Source: Zygnema cylindricum (taxonomy: Eukaryota; Streptophyta; Zygnematophyceae; Zygnematales; Zygnemataceae). Taken from it: a stretch of DNA of 64,000 bases. A model generated the notes under the pieces. It was not told the origin of the DNA. It did not search any database and was given only the letters and a program-made list of their open reading frames with translations. The stretch's first letter is position 1. The number at the start of each line of letters is the position of its first letter. Made by a program: the position numbers and the translations under genes. Shown piece after piece: positions 44,981-57,445 of the stretch. The stretch spans positions 62,001 to 126,000 of the forward strand of contig JBBHKE010000890.1 of assembly GCA_037447655.1 (NCBI GenBank), written 5' to 3'.

Positions 44981-45964
44981 CATATGGTTGTGACTATAAC
45001 TTGGTTGGTTAGGATGCATAGTTCACCTTTCTTCTCACGTATGCACGAGATGTCCCGGCTTCTTACAAAAGTGATAGATCCCCTTCCGATGCCTCGATCC
45101 AAATGTGTCCGATTGGTTTCATCTTCCTCCTCCACCAAAGTTTCCATAAGGTTTCTTGGAATCATTATCTCCCTAGTTAGTTCCAGCTGCTAATGCTTGA
45201 ACACTCATTCCTCCTCTCCGAATCTTAATTGTGCTTTCCCGATCAAAATCATCCCGACAACGCAGTTCGAGATCCATCGATGATCTAGCAATTCTTGAAA
45301 CTTGTTCACAATGTTTTTATAATCATCTAGGAGTTTCATCAACAAAGTATTCACCCTCTCTTTCTTGGTCTCCCTTTTTCTTGCACTCTCCAACTGCATG
45401 AATAACCCGGCCAAGTCATTACAAAAGTCTAACTTCTTTCCCCTTTTGTACACATATGCTTGTACCTTTTGATCTGCCAGCTTCTGCTGCTGAATCGTAC
45501 CACTTTTGTAAATGTTGACAAGAGCCTCCCACAACTCGTCCGCCCAGTCCACATGAGGATGAGGTGTAACGATTTCTAGAGTGAGACGTCCGAAAATAAA
45601 ATGAGTCGCCACGGCATTGTTGAAATCCCATATTTGAGTGTCTTTTGCGTTAGTTTTCTGAACATCTGCTACCGAAATCTATCCTGTAGCCATCGGTGTG
45701 AGTTTCTCCTTCCCTTTATCTTTCCCTCTGTCTGACATGATACTTTGTCCAGCATCCTCTACCACCCCTGCCTCCACAGATCCTTCTATGAATTGAGATC
45801 CTCCAAACCCTGGTGGAACTCCCAATTTTGTAGTTGCCCGACGCACACGACCACTCACAATGCCCCATAGCCATTTTTTAAACAATGCACCTCTCATCCT
45901 GGTTTCCCGATATATGTACCCTGTTCCATTGAAAATGGGCACCCTAGAGGGTGGGCCCATATTC
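44981..45964 (-). pseudogene. Element I gag remnant
   Basis: The minus-strand Gag N-terminus MGPPSRVPIFNGTGYIYRET starts at 45960 in the primer-binding site (45952-45964, mutated to GAATATGGGCCCA). The core follows at 45612-45205, and a knuckle HFCKKPGHLVH (first cysteine lost) near 45080-45040. Sequence beyond about 44980 is no longer recognisable. Frameshifted. Confidence 0.75.
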
Positions 45965-46595
45965 TGTAATTCTGTGACTTCTATTGGTCTATAGAATGTC
46001 CAGCTTATATGAAGCCTCTAGGATAATATTTGCAATTTTGACTTTGGCAATGAATAAGTGCCACATTGGCACGCAAAAACTTTGACCGACTACATTCCTA
46101 TGTAGCATGGACTCCTTTGAGTTGGCAGCAAAAATAATCTCTGAAATTGCTAACGTGAGCATTAAGTTATGGCCGGCCAAAGATGGCCTATAAATACAGA
46201 AGCACTCTAGGAGAGAGGCGGCTACCTTAATTTTTCCCCAAGTCCTAAGCTCTTCTCTAAACTTACTACTAGTGTACCCTAACCAATCAAATGATTGTAA
46301 GGTAAGAGAAGGTACAGGTAGCGTTGTACTTCTTTTACGACCATAGTACGGCATGGCCGCTCCGCTAACGAGTGTTAGTTCTTGAGTCGTAGTCGCTCCC
46401 CCCGTTATATCTAGTGTTCAACCATATCTCACCACGTGTCCTCGGCCAACATTGGTTTGCAAACTGCCAAATGTCCACTCTGGAATTTTGGCACCTTTAA
46501 GAGCCGTCTATCGCGAACGACATTTGATTTCATTCGTTGAAATTAGATGGCGTTTCGTTTATTTCGTATGGTACAGTATTTCGTGCGGTACTGTA
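45965..46595 (-). repeat. 5' LTR of element I, first part (split by element J)
   Basis: End CAGAATTACA at 45965. Hairpin CTACAT-TCCT-ATGTAG at 46090-46105, a compensatory variant of the hairpin in other LTRs. It is interrupted at CTGTA (46591-46595) and continues at 53317. Confidence 0.8.
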
Positions 46596-46979
46596 TGTAG
46601 AAATTGATGGTTCCTTTTTTAAGTATTTTCTAGGTCTAAATTAAAATACAGAAAGAAGCCGAGGCAGTCAACTCTAACTTCTCTCTCCAACTCCCACACT
46701 TGTCGCAGTCACTAGGAAGTTGGAGTGGAAGCTAGAGCCATGGTTGCCTAGGCTATCCAGAGGTTTACGGGAAAAATATTAGTTTATTTACCGATAAGTT
46801 TATTTACTAAAAGGGTAGATGTCGCAAACAAAATTTGATCGTGGTACCTGCGAGAAGTTGAATAGCCGGCAGCCGGTAGTCCTAACCGTTAAGTCTAAGA
46901 CTAATGATATATGATATAGGGTTTGATATTTATTTAAATATTATTACGTAAGATAATTCATTTAACTACAACTGTTTAC

Positions 46980-47207
46980 TGTTGGATTGGCACGTGAAGC
47001 CGGTCCAATACAGGGTAGAATATGGAATATCCATACTCGAGCCGCCCGTAATAAATGGGTACGGACCCGCCAGTCTCTACATCGAGCTGGTGGCACAGTG
47101 GTAGTGCGTTCGCAACTGAAGTGAAAGGTCCCAGGTTCGAACCCTGGCCGGCTCAATTATCCCAAGTGTGGGACATGCCGAATCCCGGATTTCTAGGAAA
47201 TCTAACA
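46980..47207. mobile_element. 228-bp TRIM-like solo LTR carrying a tRNA
   Basis: An insertion relative to the homologous LTR at 52244-53311. It starts TGTTGGATT and ends AATCTAACA, imperfect inverted termini with TG...CA ends. It is flanked by the 5-bp duplication TTTAC (46975-46979 and 47208-47212). Size, ends and duplication fit an LTR inserted by an integrase, i.e. a solo LTR of a small non-autonomous (TRIM-type) element. A tRNA-derived SINE is less likely: there is no A-rich tail and the duplication is short. Its core is the tRNA-like sequence at 47084-47155. No other copy is in the window. Confidence 0.82.
47084..47155 (+). tRNA. tRNA-like cloverleaf, anticodon CTG (Gln), inside the 228-bp element
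   Basis: 72 nt fold as a full cloverleaf. Acceptor GAGCTGG/CCGGCTC (7 pairs, one G-U), D stem GCAC/GTGC, anticodon stem TTCGC/GTGAA (5 pairs, one G-U) with loop AACTGAA, T stem CCAGG/CCTGG with loop TTCGAAC, discriminator A. The A box TGGCACAGTGG and B box GGTTCGAACCC match Pol III consensus. Loop position 33 is A instead of the near-universal U, and no T-run terminator follows within the element. It is probably a Pol III promoter-like passenger rather than a decoding tRNA. Confidence 0.75.
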
Positions 47208-47873
47208 TTTACAGGATATATAGATCGAATTATGTAAAAAACGGATTACGGTATGTTTAAGAAACTAGTATCGCGCATTTATTTCTTTAAACGAAACAAA
47301 TACCGCGCATGTATTTATGACGACTACGATTGAAATATGCATTCAATCGGACGACCGTGAAGAAAGCCGAGATCGCGGAAGAGAATCTCGGCGGTTTGTG
47401 GACATCACCATATTGGATCACACGTGGCAAAATGACGTTGGATCGCGGCATCCCCGGTGATTACGAGACCGAACCCGGATATGACATGTGTCGACTTTTA
47501 GGCCATGTCGTACAGTTTCCGTCCAGAAAGTACACCGGCAGCTGTACTTTTATGTACGGAAGTGTAATATGATAAGTTCCGAAAATCAGTAGATAGAGTT
47601 TGTGAGAGAGATAGGACCTAGAAAAAATTGGTAGATAGGACCCTCTCTCCCAGAAAGCTTTTGTACAAAAGGTCAACTTTGACCCTCCATAACTTACTGC
47701 TCAGGGGAGCAAATTCACAGATTCTTTTGCTATCGACTCAGGGGAGTCTTGCCTTCAGAGAGGTGAAGGTGGTTAGAGTTTATGTTTGCCAGGGTGGCAG
47801 TTATTATTGCTAAAACACGAAGGGGACAGGGTTATCCTAGAGGCTTCATACTAGCTGTTCACTCTGAGGACTT

Positions 47874-50800
47874 ATGGAGGTTTCACAGTTTCACCTTATG
47901 GGCCCAACCTCTAGGGTACCCATCTTTAATGGAACTGGCTTCATATACTGGGAAAATATGATGATAAGAGCTCTATGCGAGAAAAGGTTTTGGGGGATAG
48001 TGAGTGGAAAGTCGAGCGTCCATCAAGTCTTAAAGTCCCTCCAGGGTTTGGAGGAAGCAGATTCATAAGGAAAGCAGATCCATCTTCAACGGAGGAGACA
48101 AAGGAAAGAGAGGTGGTGGACAAAGCAACTGAGAAGGAGACGACCTCACCAATAGCAACTGGTTCAGCATTCATGTAACCTATTCTGAGGAACGAGGAGA
48201 ATGATACTAATACCTGGAACTTCAACAATATGGCGGCAAAGCACTTCATCCTCCACCATCTTACTCAAGGGCTTGCAATTCCTCATTTGCAGGTAGAAAG
48301 GGCATCCGATCTTTGGATGGCTCTCATAGAGATGTACCAAAGTGGTACGATTAAGCAATAATTGTTGGCTGATCAGAAAGTGAAGGAGTATGTATACAAA
48401 GGGGGGAAGATGTTGGATTTTTTCAATGAGCTTGCTACACTTTTTATGGAGCTAGAGAGTGCTAGAAAAGATTTTAGTGAAAAAGAAAAGGTAAACTCTT
48501 TACCGATCAAGTTACCCGATGATTTCGAAAACATAGTCAACCGTGTGCAGGACTTGCCGAACTCAAGGTGGATATGGAACTTAGTGGTAGCGATGATTCC
48601 CTTTCGGGAGAATACGATTGAGATCCGAAGGAGAGGAAAGAGTGGGCAAGCCTTGGCTGCTGCGACCGATTGGAGGAACAAGGATACTTGGAAACCGGTC
48701 GAAAACTATGGGAAGAGGGAGCAGAAAAATCAGACCGACGAGTTCGAACCAAGGGCTCCCAAAGGTTTATGTCATTTTTGCAAGAAACCGGGGCACTATA
48801 TGGCAGAGTGCACTAAGATAACCGAGCTTTCGTTAAAGGAGGGGAAGATCGGTGGAACCCCGAGAGGAAAGAAAAAGGCCATTGTGACACAAGTACATGA
48901 GGCGGAATCCCAAGACGAGGACGATGAGCTCCTATTGGATGAGGAGTTTTTGGCGAAAAACGAGGTCGAAATTCCACGAAGGCAAAAATGTGCTTACGTG
49001 GATTGAAAGGTGAAGCACGATGGATTGTAGATTCAGGTGCCCCCATGCACATGTGTAAGGATAAGCACTTGTTCACTAAGATAAGAAAGATTCCCACAGT
49101 AGAGATAGAGTACGCGGATGGGAGGATAGTCACTACTACTCTTGTAGGATCGGTAAATCTGAAAGTATTAGGAGAAGGAAAGACATCTATAGTAACAGTC
49201 TCCGATGTATTGTGTATTCCTGGGCTCAACAAAAACCTGATCTCTACATCTGTATTAGATGATAAGGGTTTTTTAACTAGCACTAGGGAAGGAGTATTAA
49301 CTGCTAGTTTTGAGGAAGAGGTCTATTTCACTGCTGAGAAAGGTAGCCAAGGGATGTTTAGGCTGATTCTAAGTAATGAAACAAAGAAACTTTATTCTGC
49401 TGGTGTTCATGATATTATGATGTGGCATAAGAGGCTTGGGCATGTGAATGTAGATAAGTTAAGAGAGATGAAAAAGTTGGGAGTGGTGGAAGGGATTCAC
49501 TTAAGTGAGAGTGATAATATAAGTGATTGTAGTGGATGTGCTCAAGGTAAAGCACACAGATTACCCTTTCCCAAAAAAACCACTTATAAGGGAGAAAAAA
49601 TTCTAGATTTAGTACACACAGATATTTGGGGACCGGCTAAAGTGCCCTCACCGGGGGGGAAGAGATTTATGATGACTATCACTGATGATTGGTCTCGGTA
49701 TTCTCGGGTGTATTTTTTGAAAAACAAGTCAGAAGCTCAGGATTGTTTTAGACAATATAAAGCATGGAGCGAAAAACTCCATGAAACTCCAATCAAGAGA
49801 GTAAGGAGTGACAAATGGTGGAGAGTATACTTCTAACCAGTTTGAGGATTTTTGAGGGAAGATGGAGTCCAACACCAAAAGACAGTTCTAAAAAACCCAA
49901 AACAGAATGGGGTAGCTGAAGATTAAATAGGACACTAAGTGTTAGTGCTAGAAGTATGTTGTCGGACAAGAAGATAGGAAAAAGGTTTTGGGCCGAAGCA
50001 ATGAACTATGCTAATTACCTCAAAAATATAGTTCTTACTTCAGCTATAAAAGATCAAACACCTTATGAGAGATGGACAGGCCGGAAACCAGACATATCTC
50101 ACTTAAAGGTTTTCGGCAGTCAAGTATTCAGTATAGATACATATCGGTCTAATTGGAAGCTAGTTCCTAAAGGAAAACCGGGATACTTATTAGGATATGA
50201 TGAGGATGTTAAAGGATATATAGTTTATGATCTTAAAAGGGAAGATATAATCTTAGTAAAGCATCTAGTAGTTATGGATGAAGGAAAGTCCGTGGATCCC
50301 TTCAAGTATACAAAGTCAGTAAAAATCAGATTTGAGCCAAAAAATTGCGATGACTTTGAACTTCCTAACTATCCAGGTTTTAGAGAAGATGACATTCTTG
50401 AAAGTACAAATCAGACCGAAAAGAACTCGGCTGCGGAAACTCCAGTGACAACTCTACGCGAAGCGGAAGACGTGGTGGAAACTGATTCGGAATCAAGGGA
50501 CAAGGGAGAAGCCGAGATTGATCGAAAGAACCCACGAGAACCATCTATTCTGACGACATATTTTGAGAGGGGAAGGAGAAGTAGCAAAATATTGCAGGAA
50601 AAACAGGTTAATAACAAGGTAAAAAAACTATCTCATCAAGATGAACCTCAGACTTATGGAGAGGCGATGACTTGCCCAGAAAGAAACCGGTGGAAGACAG
50701 CCATCAATGAGGAGATGGCCTCAATTATGGCAACCGATACTTGGGAGCTGGTGGATTGTCCACCTAACCTTAAACTAATCGGTTGTAAGTGGGTTTTCAA

Positions 50801-52230
50801 ATTAAAACTAAACCCAGATAACACAATTGAGCGTTATAAGGCCCGATTAGTGGCAAAGGGATTTACACAAAAGGAGGGAATTGACTACGAGTAAACCTTT
50901 GCCCCGGTCGTTAGATTCCCCTCCGTCCGCATACTTCTCAGTCTGGCAGCAACAAAAGACATGGAGGTGCACCAGATGGACATCAAGAAAGCCTTTTTGC
51001 ATGGAGAATTGGAAGAGGAGATCTTCATGCGACAACTCGAAGGATTTGTGAAGGAAGGAGAGGAGAGTAAGGTATGCCGCCTGATTAAATCTCTTTATGG
51101 TTTGAAACATGCGCCTCGTTAGTGGAATAAGAAGTCTGATGAGTGTCTTACTCGTCTGGGATATATATGAGGATCAGCTCATATATTCAATCTATGTTTT
51201 TGAAGATGAGAAAGGTGTTATATTTATTGCAATTTATGTTGATGATTTGCTTGTTTTAAGTAAATCAATGGAAAAAATTAATAAACTGAAAACCGATCTT
51301 AAGGGGAGATTTGAAATGAAGGATATGGGGGAAGCAAAATATATTTTGGAAATTTAACTAGAAAGAGACCGAAAAAGATAGATTATAAGATTGACTCAAA
51401 AAGAAGCCATATGGAACATGCTTGAAAAATTTCAGATGGATAAAGCTAATAGTTGTACATCTCCAATGGAGTTATAGAAGGGAAGTGAGGGGAGTGAGGA
51501 AGAAGGAGTCATAGTCTTAGACGAGAAATTATCTCTTGAAAAACAGAAGTTCATGCAGACTATTCCTTACACGCAGGTAGTTGGAAGTCTAATCTATTTT
51601 ATGATTTGTACCCTACCGGATTTGGTTGCAGCTATAAGAGTGCCGAGTAGAAGTCTAAATGCTCCCACTAAGAGGGATTGGGAGGCAGCTAAGAGAGTTC
51701 TTAGATATTTGATATGAACTAGGGATTTATGGTTGCATTTGGGTGGGGAGAATACTGACATCACCACTTGGAGTGACGCTTGTTATAGTGATGCTTTGAT
51801 GAGAAGATGTACTTCTGGATATGTATTATATGTGGGTGATGGGGCTTGCTGTTGGAGTAGCAAACAACAAAAGGTTATTGCTCAGTCCACCATGGAGGCT
51901 GAGTATATGGCCTCTTGCTCTGCTGTAAAAGAATCGATGTGGGTTAAGTCTTTGCTTGGTGAGCTTGGTAACCTTAAGAGTGGTGTGTTGAATTTTTTTT
52001 GTGATAATCAGGCAGCAATTGCCATTTCTTCCAATTTTAAAGATACTTTTAAAGCCAAACACATGGACATTAGACTCAGCTTTGTTAGAGAGAAAGTAGA
52101 AAACAAAATAATCAGTTTAGAGTACCGACCAGATAGCGAGGTGGTAGCAGATATGATCACCAAACCTGTGCCTTCCCCTAAGCTAATTTTCTGCAAAGAG
52201 AAGTGTGGTCTAAAATTAAAGATTGACTAG
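47874..52230 (+). pseudogene. Decayed copia Gag-Pol of element J
   Basis: Gag starts in the LTR (MEVSQFHLMGPTSRVPIF, 47874) and is frameshifted near 48060. The core and knuckle CHFCKKPGHYMAEC (48770-48811) are in 48362-49006. Protease and integrase occupy 48988-49836 (VDSGAPMHMC; WHKRLGHV; TDDWSRYSRVYF), ending at a one-base insertion in the SDNGG motif near 49815. Integrase C-terminus to reverse transcriptase start is 49956-50894, ending in a TAA (50892-50894) that replaces a glutamate codon. YVDDLL is in 51109-51357 and RNase H in 51733-52230, with the C-terminus PSPKLIFCKEKCGLKLKID intact. Confidence 0.9.
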
Positions 52231-52243
52231 AAAATAAGGGTAG

Positions 52244-53311
52244 TGTAGAAATTGATCGTTCCTTTTTTAAGTATTTTCTAGGTCTAAATTAAAATACAAA
52301 AAGAAGCCGAGGCAGTCTATCTCTAACTTCTCTCTCCAACTCCCTTACTTGTCGCAGTCACTGGGAAGTAGGAGTAGAAGATAGCGCCATGGCTGCCTAG
52401 GCTATCCAGAGGTTTATGTGAAATAGATAAGTTTATTTACCGATAAGTTTATTTACTAAAAGGGTAGATGTCGGAACCAAGATTTGATCCTGGTACCTAC
52501 GGCATGTTGAATAGCCGGCAGCCACTAGTCCTAGTTGTTAAGTCTAAGACTAATGATATATGATATAAGGTTTGATATTTATTTTAAATATTATTACGTA
52601 AGATAATTCATTTAACTACAACTATTTACAGGATACATAGATCCAGCTATTTAAAAGTACGGATTACGATATGTTTAAGAAACTAGTACCGCGCATTTAT
52701 TTCTTTAAACGAAACAAATACCGCGCATGTATTTATGACGGCTACGATTGAAATCTGCATTCAATCGGACGGCCGGAAAGAAAGTCGAGATTGCAGAAGA
52801 GAATCTCAGCGGTTTGTGGTCATCGCCACATCGGATGACACGTGGCAAAATTACGTTGGATCGCGGCATCCTCGGGGATTACGGGACCGAACCCAGATAT
52901 AACATGTGTCGACTTTTAGGCCATGTCGTACAGTTTCCGTCCTGAAAGTACATCAACAGTTGTACTTTTGTGTATGGAAGTGTAATATGATTGGTTCCGA
53001 ACATCAGTAGATAGAGTTTGTGAGAGAGATAGGACTTATAAAAAATTGGTAGATAGTACCCTCTCTCCCTGAGAGCTTCTGTACAAAAGGTCAACTTTGA
53101 CCCTCCATAACTTACTGCTCAAGGGAGTAAATTCACAGATTCTTTTTGTTATCAACTCAAAGGAGTCTTGGCTTCACAGTGTGAAGGTGGTTAGAGTTTT
53201 TGTTTGCCAGGGTGGTAGTTATTCTTGCTGAAACACGAAGGGGTCAAGGTTATCTTAAAGGCTTCTTGGTAGCTGTTCACTGTGAGGACTTCTGGAGGTC
53301 TCAAAGTTTCA
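52244..53311 (+). repeat. 3' LTR of element J
   Basis: Starts TGTAGAAATTGATCG and ends CAAAGTTTCA, followed by CTGTA. It serves as the empty-site reference for the 228-bp insertion. Palindrome GGTCAACTTTGACC at 53089-53102. Confidence 0.9.
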
Positions 53312-53316
53312 CTGTA

Positions 53317-53638
53317 CGTTTCATGTTTCTTTTGTTTCGTATGGGTCGTCGCATCAGTATTTATATATTTATCAGATACAATGCACGTTACGCTTTATTA
53401 AGACCTATTGGATAAAGCGAACGACTACGCCGTATGCCAGTTATCTGGGAGGTCACAAGATCAATTCATCCTCTTGACAGACTATCTTCTAAAGGGACTG
53501 TTTCTTCTGCCTATCTTCTTATCAGCCTGACACGACCATGGATGCTTGTCATATCTCAATGACTACGACAAGTATGAGAACTGTAGAATGACCATAGACT
53601 AACAAAAGAGATAGAATACAAAATACCCTTTTTCAACA
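53317..53638 (-). repeat. 5' LTR of element I, second part
   Basis: Continues the LTR interrupted by element J. Minus-strand start TGTTGAAAAAGGG at 53638. Contains an ACAAGATCAATTCATCC remnant of the B-box-like module near 53460. Confidence 0.75.
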
Positions 53639-54227
53639 GCCTGATTGCTCTCACTAAAAGGGATTGGGAGGCAGCTAAGAGGGTCATAAGATATTTGATA
53701 TGAACTAGGGATCTTTGGTTGCATTTGAGCGGGGACAATATTGACATCACCACTTGGAGTGATGCCAGTTATGGGGATGCTTCTATGAGGATATGTACTT
53801 CTTGATATATGTTGTATGAGGGAGAGGGGGATTGCTTCTGGAGCAGTAAACAACAGAAGGTTATTGCTCAATCCACCATTGAAGCCGAGTATATGGCCTC
53901 TTGCTCTGCTGTCTAAGAATTGATGTGGGTCAAGTCTTTGCTTGGTGAGCTTGTTCAATTTAAAAGTGGTTTACGATTTTTTTTTGTGATATTTAAGCAA
54001 CCATTGCCATTTTTGGTAGTCCCGAACACCACTTTAAAGCCAAACACATGGATATTAGAGTGAGTTATGTTGGAGAGAAAGTAAATAAAAAAATTAGAAG
54101 TTTAGAGTGCAGACCAGATAGTGAGATGGTAGCAAATATGATGACCAAGCCTGTACCCTCTCCTAACCTAATTTTTTTAGGGAAAAGTGTGGTCTTAAAT
54201 TAAAAAATGACTAGAAAATAAGGGGAG
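53639..54227 (+). pseudogene. Element K RNase H remnant
   Basis: Plus-strand RNase H: LTKRDWEAAKRVIRYLI, TTWSDASYGDASMR, AQSTIEAEYMASCSAV, then a frameshift and the C-terminal SEMVANMMTKPVPSP. A purine tract AAGGGGAG precedes the LTR. The upstream part of K is displaced by the insertion of element I. Confidence 0.82.
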
Positions 54228-55241
54228 TGTAGAAATATGTTTTCCGTTAGGTATTTTCTAGGTGTGATTAGTGTAAAATAAAAACTGTAAAGAAGCAAAG
54301 GTAACGTGCCTCTTACTCCACTCTCTAGTCCCCACACTTGTCGTAGTCAGTGAAGACTGGAAAAAGAGTTTGAGCCATGGCTTCCTAAGCTTTCTAAGAA
54401 GACAAGAAGTAGTCCAGGTTAGAATTACCAAAAGGGCTCCTGGAACCATGATTTGATCATGGTAACTACATTCTGTCAGAGTAGTTGGTAGTCGTTAGCT
54501 TTGTCCTTAAGTCTAGGAACTGTGCTGAGGCATATATGATACGATATCTACTTAAACATGTACATGTAGGGAATTTCATTTAACTGATAAAACAAACTTT
54601 AGAGTATAAATTTCGTTGTACATTAAGTACCTCACAAAACAAATGTTGCGAACATTTATTTCGATGGCTTGTATTAAAATCCAATATACATCGGATAGCC
54701 ATGGTGCGATTGAACATCGCGGAATGACCGCTTTGGCATTTTTTGGTCACAGCCACATCAGATGACATGGGGCAGTATCTTATTGATTCGCGACATCTCC
54801 GGGGAGCATCAAGACAAGTTTGGATGTGATAAGCGTCAACTTGATGGTCATGACTCACAGTGGTCGTACAAAAAGTACTCCGACACTTATACCTTTTTGT
54901 AGTGCACATTCATTTGATTTGTGTTGTACTTTAGTAGAAAGGGGATTCAGAGAGGGGTTAAGGAATTAGACAAATCTTAGGTAGACGCCTCTCTCTCAAA
55001 GAGCATCTACCTAAGAAGGTCAACTTTGACCATTGATAAGTGACTCCTTAGGGAGCAAATTGCTTGATTCTTTTTGTGGTAGACTCAAAGAAGTCTTCTC
55101 TTCACTGGGGTGAAGTAAGTTAAGTATATTGTTTGCCGGGGTGACAACCAGTGTTGTTCAAACTAGAAGGGGTTAGGGCTATCCTAGGGGCTTCTGTGAG
55201 AGCTGCCTACTCTGAGGACCTATGGGGGTCTCAGAGTTGCA
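54228..55241 (+). repeat. 3' LTR of element K
   Basis: Starts TGTAGAAATATG and ends CAGAGTTGCA. Antisense B-box-like motif near 54448-54462. Hairpin CTTCAC-TGGG-GTGAAG at 55100-55115. Confidence 0.83.
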
Positions 55242-55920
55242 CCATACGCCTCGGTATCCCCCTCTTTATTATTGAGAGCAAATCGAAGCTTTATCCATAT
55301 CCCTTCATTTAGGACTTCCTCTTCCTCCACAACCATTGGACACCCATTCAACCCCTTTTTTAGCGAGCCCACACTTAGCCCCCCCCCCCCCCCCTCCGCC
55401 TCTACCCATTATGTCGTCCAATTCCCCTCACCCACACATCACACCTGCCTTAGAAGTACGTTTTTTTACGCCTTTACCTTCTATAGACCATTCTCGTCAT
55501 TTTCCCTTGCATGTCAACCTTGTTCAGCTGTATTGAAAAGTAAGTTGTCTTAGAAATTAGAGTCTAATACTTAGAATATTTTTGGACAACCAACTATTCA
55601 ATAATAGCTATATTTGGTGATGATTTTTTAGTTTCTTCTCGAGTAGTTATCTTTGAGTAAATTAGTGTGTACGGCCGCCTATGAATGTAGACGTGATAAA
55701 TATCTCACGGATATTTAAGGTGTAGATATTACTACTAGAGAATTCTGGTCTAAGTACTTAGATTTTTGTCTGTAGATTTTTAGGTGAATCCTGTACATAT
55801 GTTTTACCTGCTTTCTAGATCTTTTGAGTATTTAGTTCAGTTAGGGACAATCAGTTTGATACAGAATGTACATTCTACACAAAGTTAAGGAAATGAGAGC
55901 ACTAAGTGCACTTTAAGTTG
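55242..55920. other. Unclassified flank with a 16-C run
   Basis: No LTR or copia domain seen. Includes C16 at 55379-55394, whose frames give P/S-rich short ORFs. The last five bases AGTTG (55916-55920) are the left duplication of element L. It may be older intergenic DNA. Confidence 0.5.
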
Positions 55921-56196
55921 TGTTATGTTCTATTGTCCTTGATTTGTCTATGGTATATGTTTGTCTGGTTGAAAGACCTCTTTCATTTGGAGTTACATAT
56001 CTTACACTATAGATCTAGTCTACTAGGCATTTTTCTTTGGGTTTGCTTCTGCTGTCATGTCTATTGGTGGCTCAATCTCTGCGGGCCCAAGTGCTCCTCC
56101 CGCACCTGTTGGTGGGACGAATATTCCAGCTGGTGCGAGTTTGACGCTTAGTGCTAGTTGACCACAATCAAGTCAGAATGCTTATGACCTTCAACA
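55921..56196 (+). repeat. 5' LTR of element L
   Basis: 276 bp, TGTTATGTTC ... CCTTCAACA. The primer-binding site AGTTATGGGCCCA follows (56197-56209). Its last 140 bp encode the Gag leader. Confidence 0.8.
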
Positions 56197-57445
56197 AGTT
56201 ATGGGCCCACCGCCCAAATTGCCTATTTTTGATGGAACATACTACTTATACTGGGAAGATATGCTGAGCTGATATTTCGAGGAGAGTGACTTGTCACCCA
56301 TTGTGGAAAGAACTACCGATGAGACGACACCGGATTGGAGAAAGAAGAATCTTCACTGCCTCAACGTCTTGAAACGGGCAATGACAAAAGATTTGGTAAT
56401 GTCATATCTTGAGATGAAGAAAGCTTCTGAAGTTTGGTTTAGTGTACGTGCAATGTATATTCAACTAGATGTTACTATTCACAGTAACATAACGTCACAG
56501 TTTTTTGAATTTAAGTATTCTGGAGGTAATATGTCACATCATTAACATGTTATGAAAAGGTTGTTACTTCAGTGTACAAGTCCCGGTCGGGACTTTTCAC
56601 CACCTCAGCAAGCTATGTTGTTGATGAGAACTTTACCGGATGAATATAAGGGAGCCATGGATATGCTTAGGGCTCTTCCACAACTTCACTGGAACATAAC
56701 ATTAGCAATTCAGTTTATTTTGAGTGAAGAAGCTAACCAGATTTCACAAAGAGATAGTAGTACGTTTGTTCAAGCACTTGCTAACGAGTTTTCAGATTCT
56801 AAGATTGGCAGTGGTAGTGGTAGAGGTAGTGGTCTTAGAAGGTCACCTTTGACATGCTATTATTTTGATGAAAAATGACATGTTTTCAGGCTGTGTAATG
56901 CCTACAAGAGAGCGAAAGCTACAGGAAATTTCCGTTCGGGATGTGACGAAAGCCGAGTGCCATTTCAGCCAAGCGGAAGACCAACAACATTTTCCAACGC
57001 ACTTTAAGAAGAGGACGTGAGCAGCTTTCCTGACAACAGCGAAAAGAAATACTTTGCAATGGCACAAGCAACGCAAGGCATGGATGAAGACGAATGGATA
57101 ATGGACTCTAGTGCATCTACATACATGTGCCGTAGTCGCCATCTATTTAAGAGTATTCAATCTACCTCCCCGGTCATAATTTATTTCAATGATGATACTT
57201 TTGTTGAGTTCAAAGCTAAGGGAAGGGTGTTATTAATGTTGAACGTAGAAAGAAAGACTGTGAAAAGGGTATTGGAAGATGTGTTGCATGTGCCAACATT
57301 TAAAAGGAACTTTTTCTCTACGTCAATAGTAGAAAAGAAAGGTTTTAGAAATATATTTGAGGATGGGAAGAAAACACTGAGCAAGAATGGGAAAATAGCT
57401 ATAGAGGGATTTGCTAGAAGGTGTTGGTATTTGAGTATTTTTTAG
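56057..57445 (+). pseudogene. Gag-protease of element L
   Basis: Starts in the LTR with an S/G/A/P-rich leader (MSIGGSISAGPSAPPAP). A TGA about 35 codons in corresponds to a GGA in the 3' LTR copy, so it is a mutation. Gag continues across the primer-binding site (LQQVMGPPPKLPIFDG), then frames 56291-56545 and 56552-56878, with knuckle remnant CYYFDEK.HVFRLC near 56855-56895 (a stop lies inside). The protease region 57017-57445 has WIMDSSASTYMC, where the usual DSG/DTG is DSS. It is cut at 57421 by the gag-only element; the last codons of the frame are LTR sequence. Diverged from the main group, nearer to element F. Confidence 0.8.

Larger units (their letters stand above)
46596..47893 (+). 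repeat. 5' LTR of element J, interrupted by a 228-bp insertion
   Basis: Starts TGTAGAAATTGATGG and ends CACAGTTTCA. Outside the insertion it matches the 3' LTR. Palindrome GGTCAACTTTGACC at 47671-47684; hairpins TGCTC-AGGG-GAGCA (47698-47711), GACTC-AGGG-GAGTC (47735-47748) and CCTTCA...TGAAGG (47752-47769). Confidence 0.9.
46596..53311 (+). mobile_element. Copia LTR retrotransposon J, full length, decayed
   Basis: LTRs 46596-47893 and 52244-53311, duplication CTGTA (46591-46595 and 53312-53316). The 5' LTR is longer because it carries a 228-bp insertion. Complete domain order with several frame breaks. Close to elements C and H in sequence. Confidence 0.93.

Noticed and set aside
55272-55553. 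Proline/serine-rich 93-codon frame
   Set aside because: Built on the C16 run; no domain and two overlapping frames equally open.
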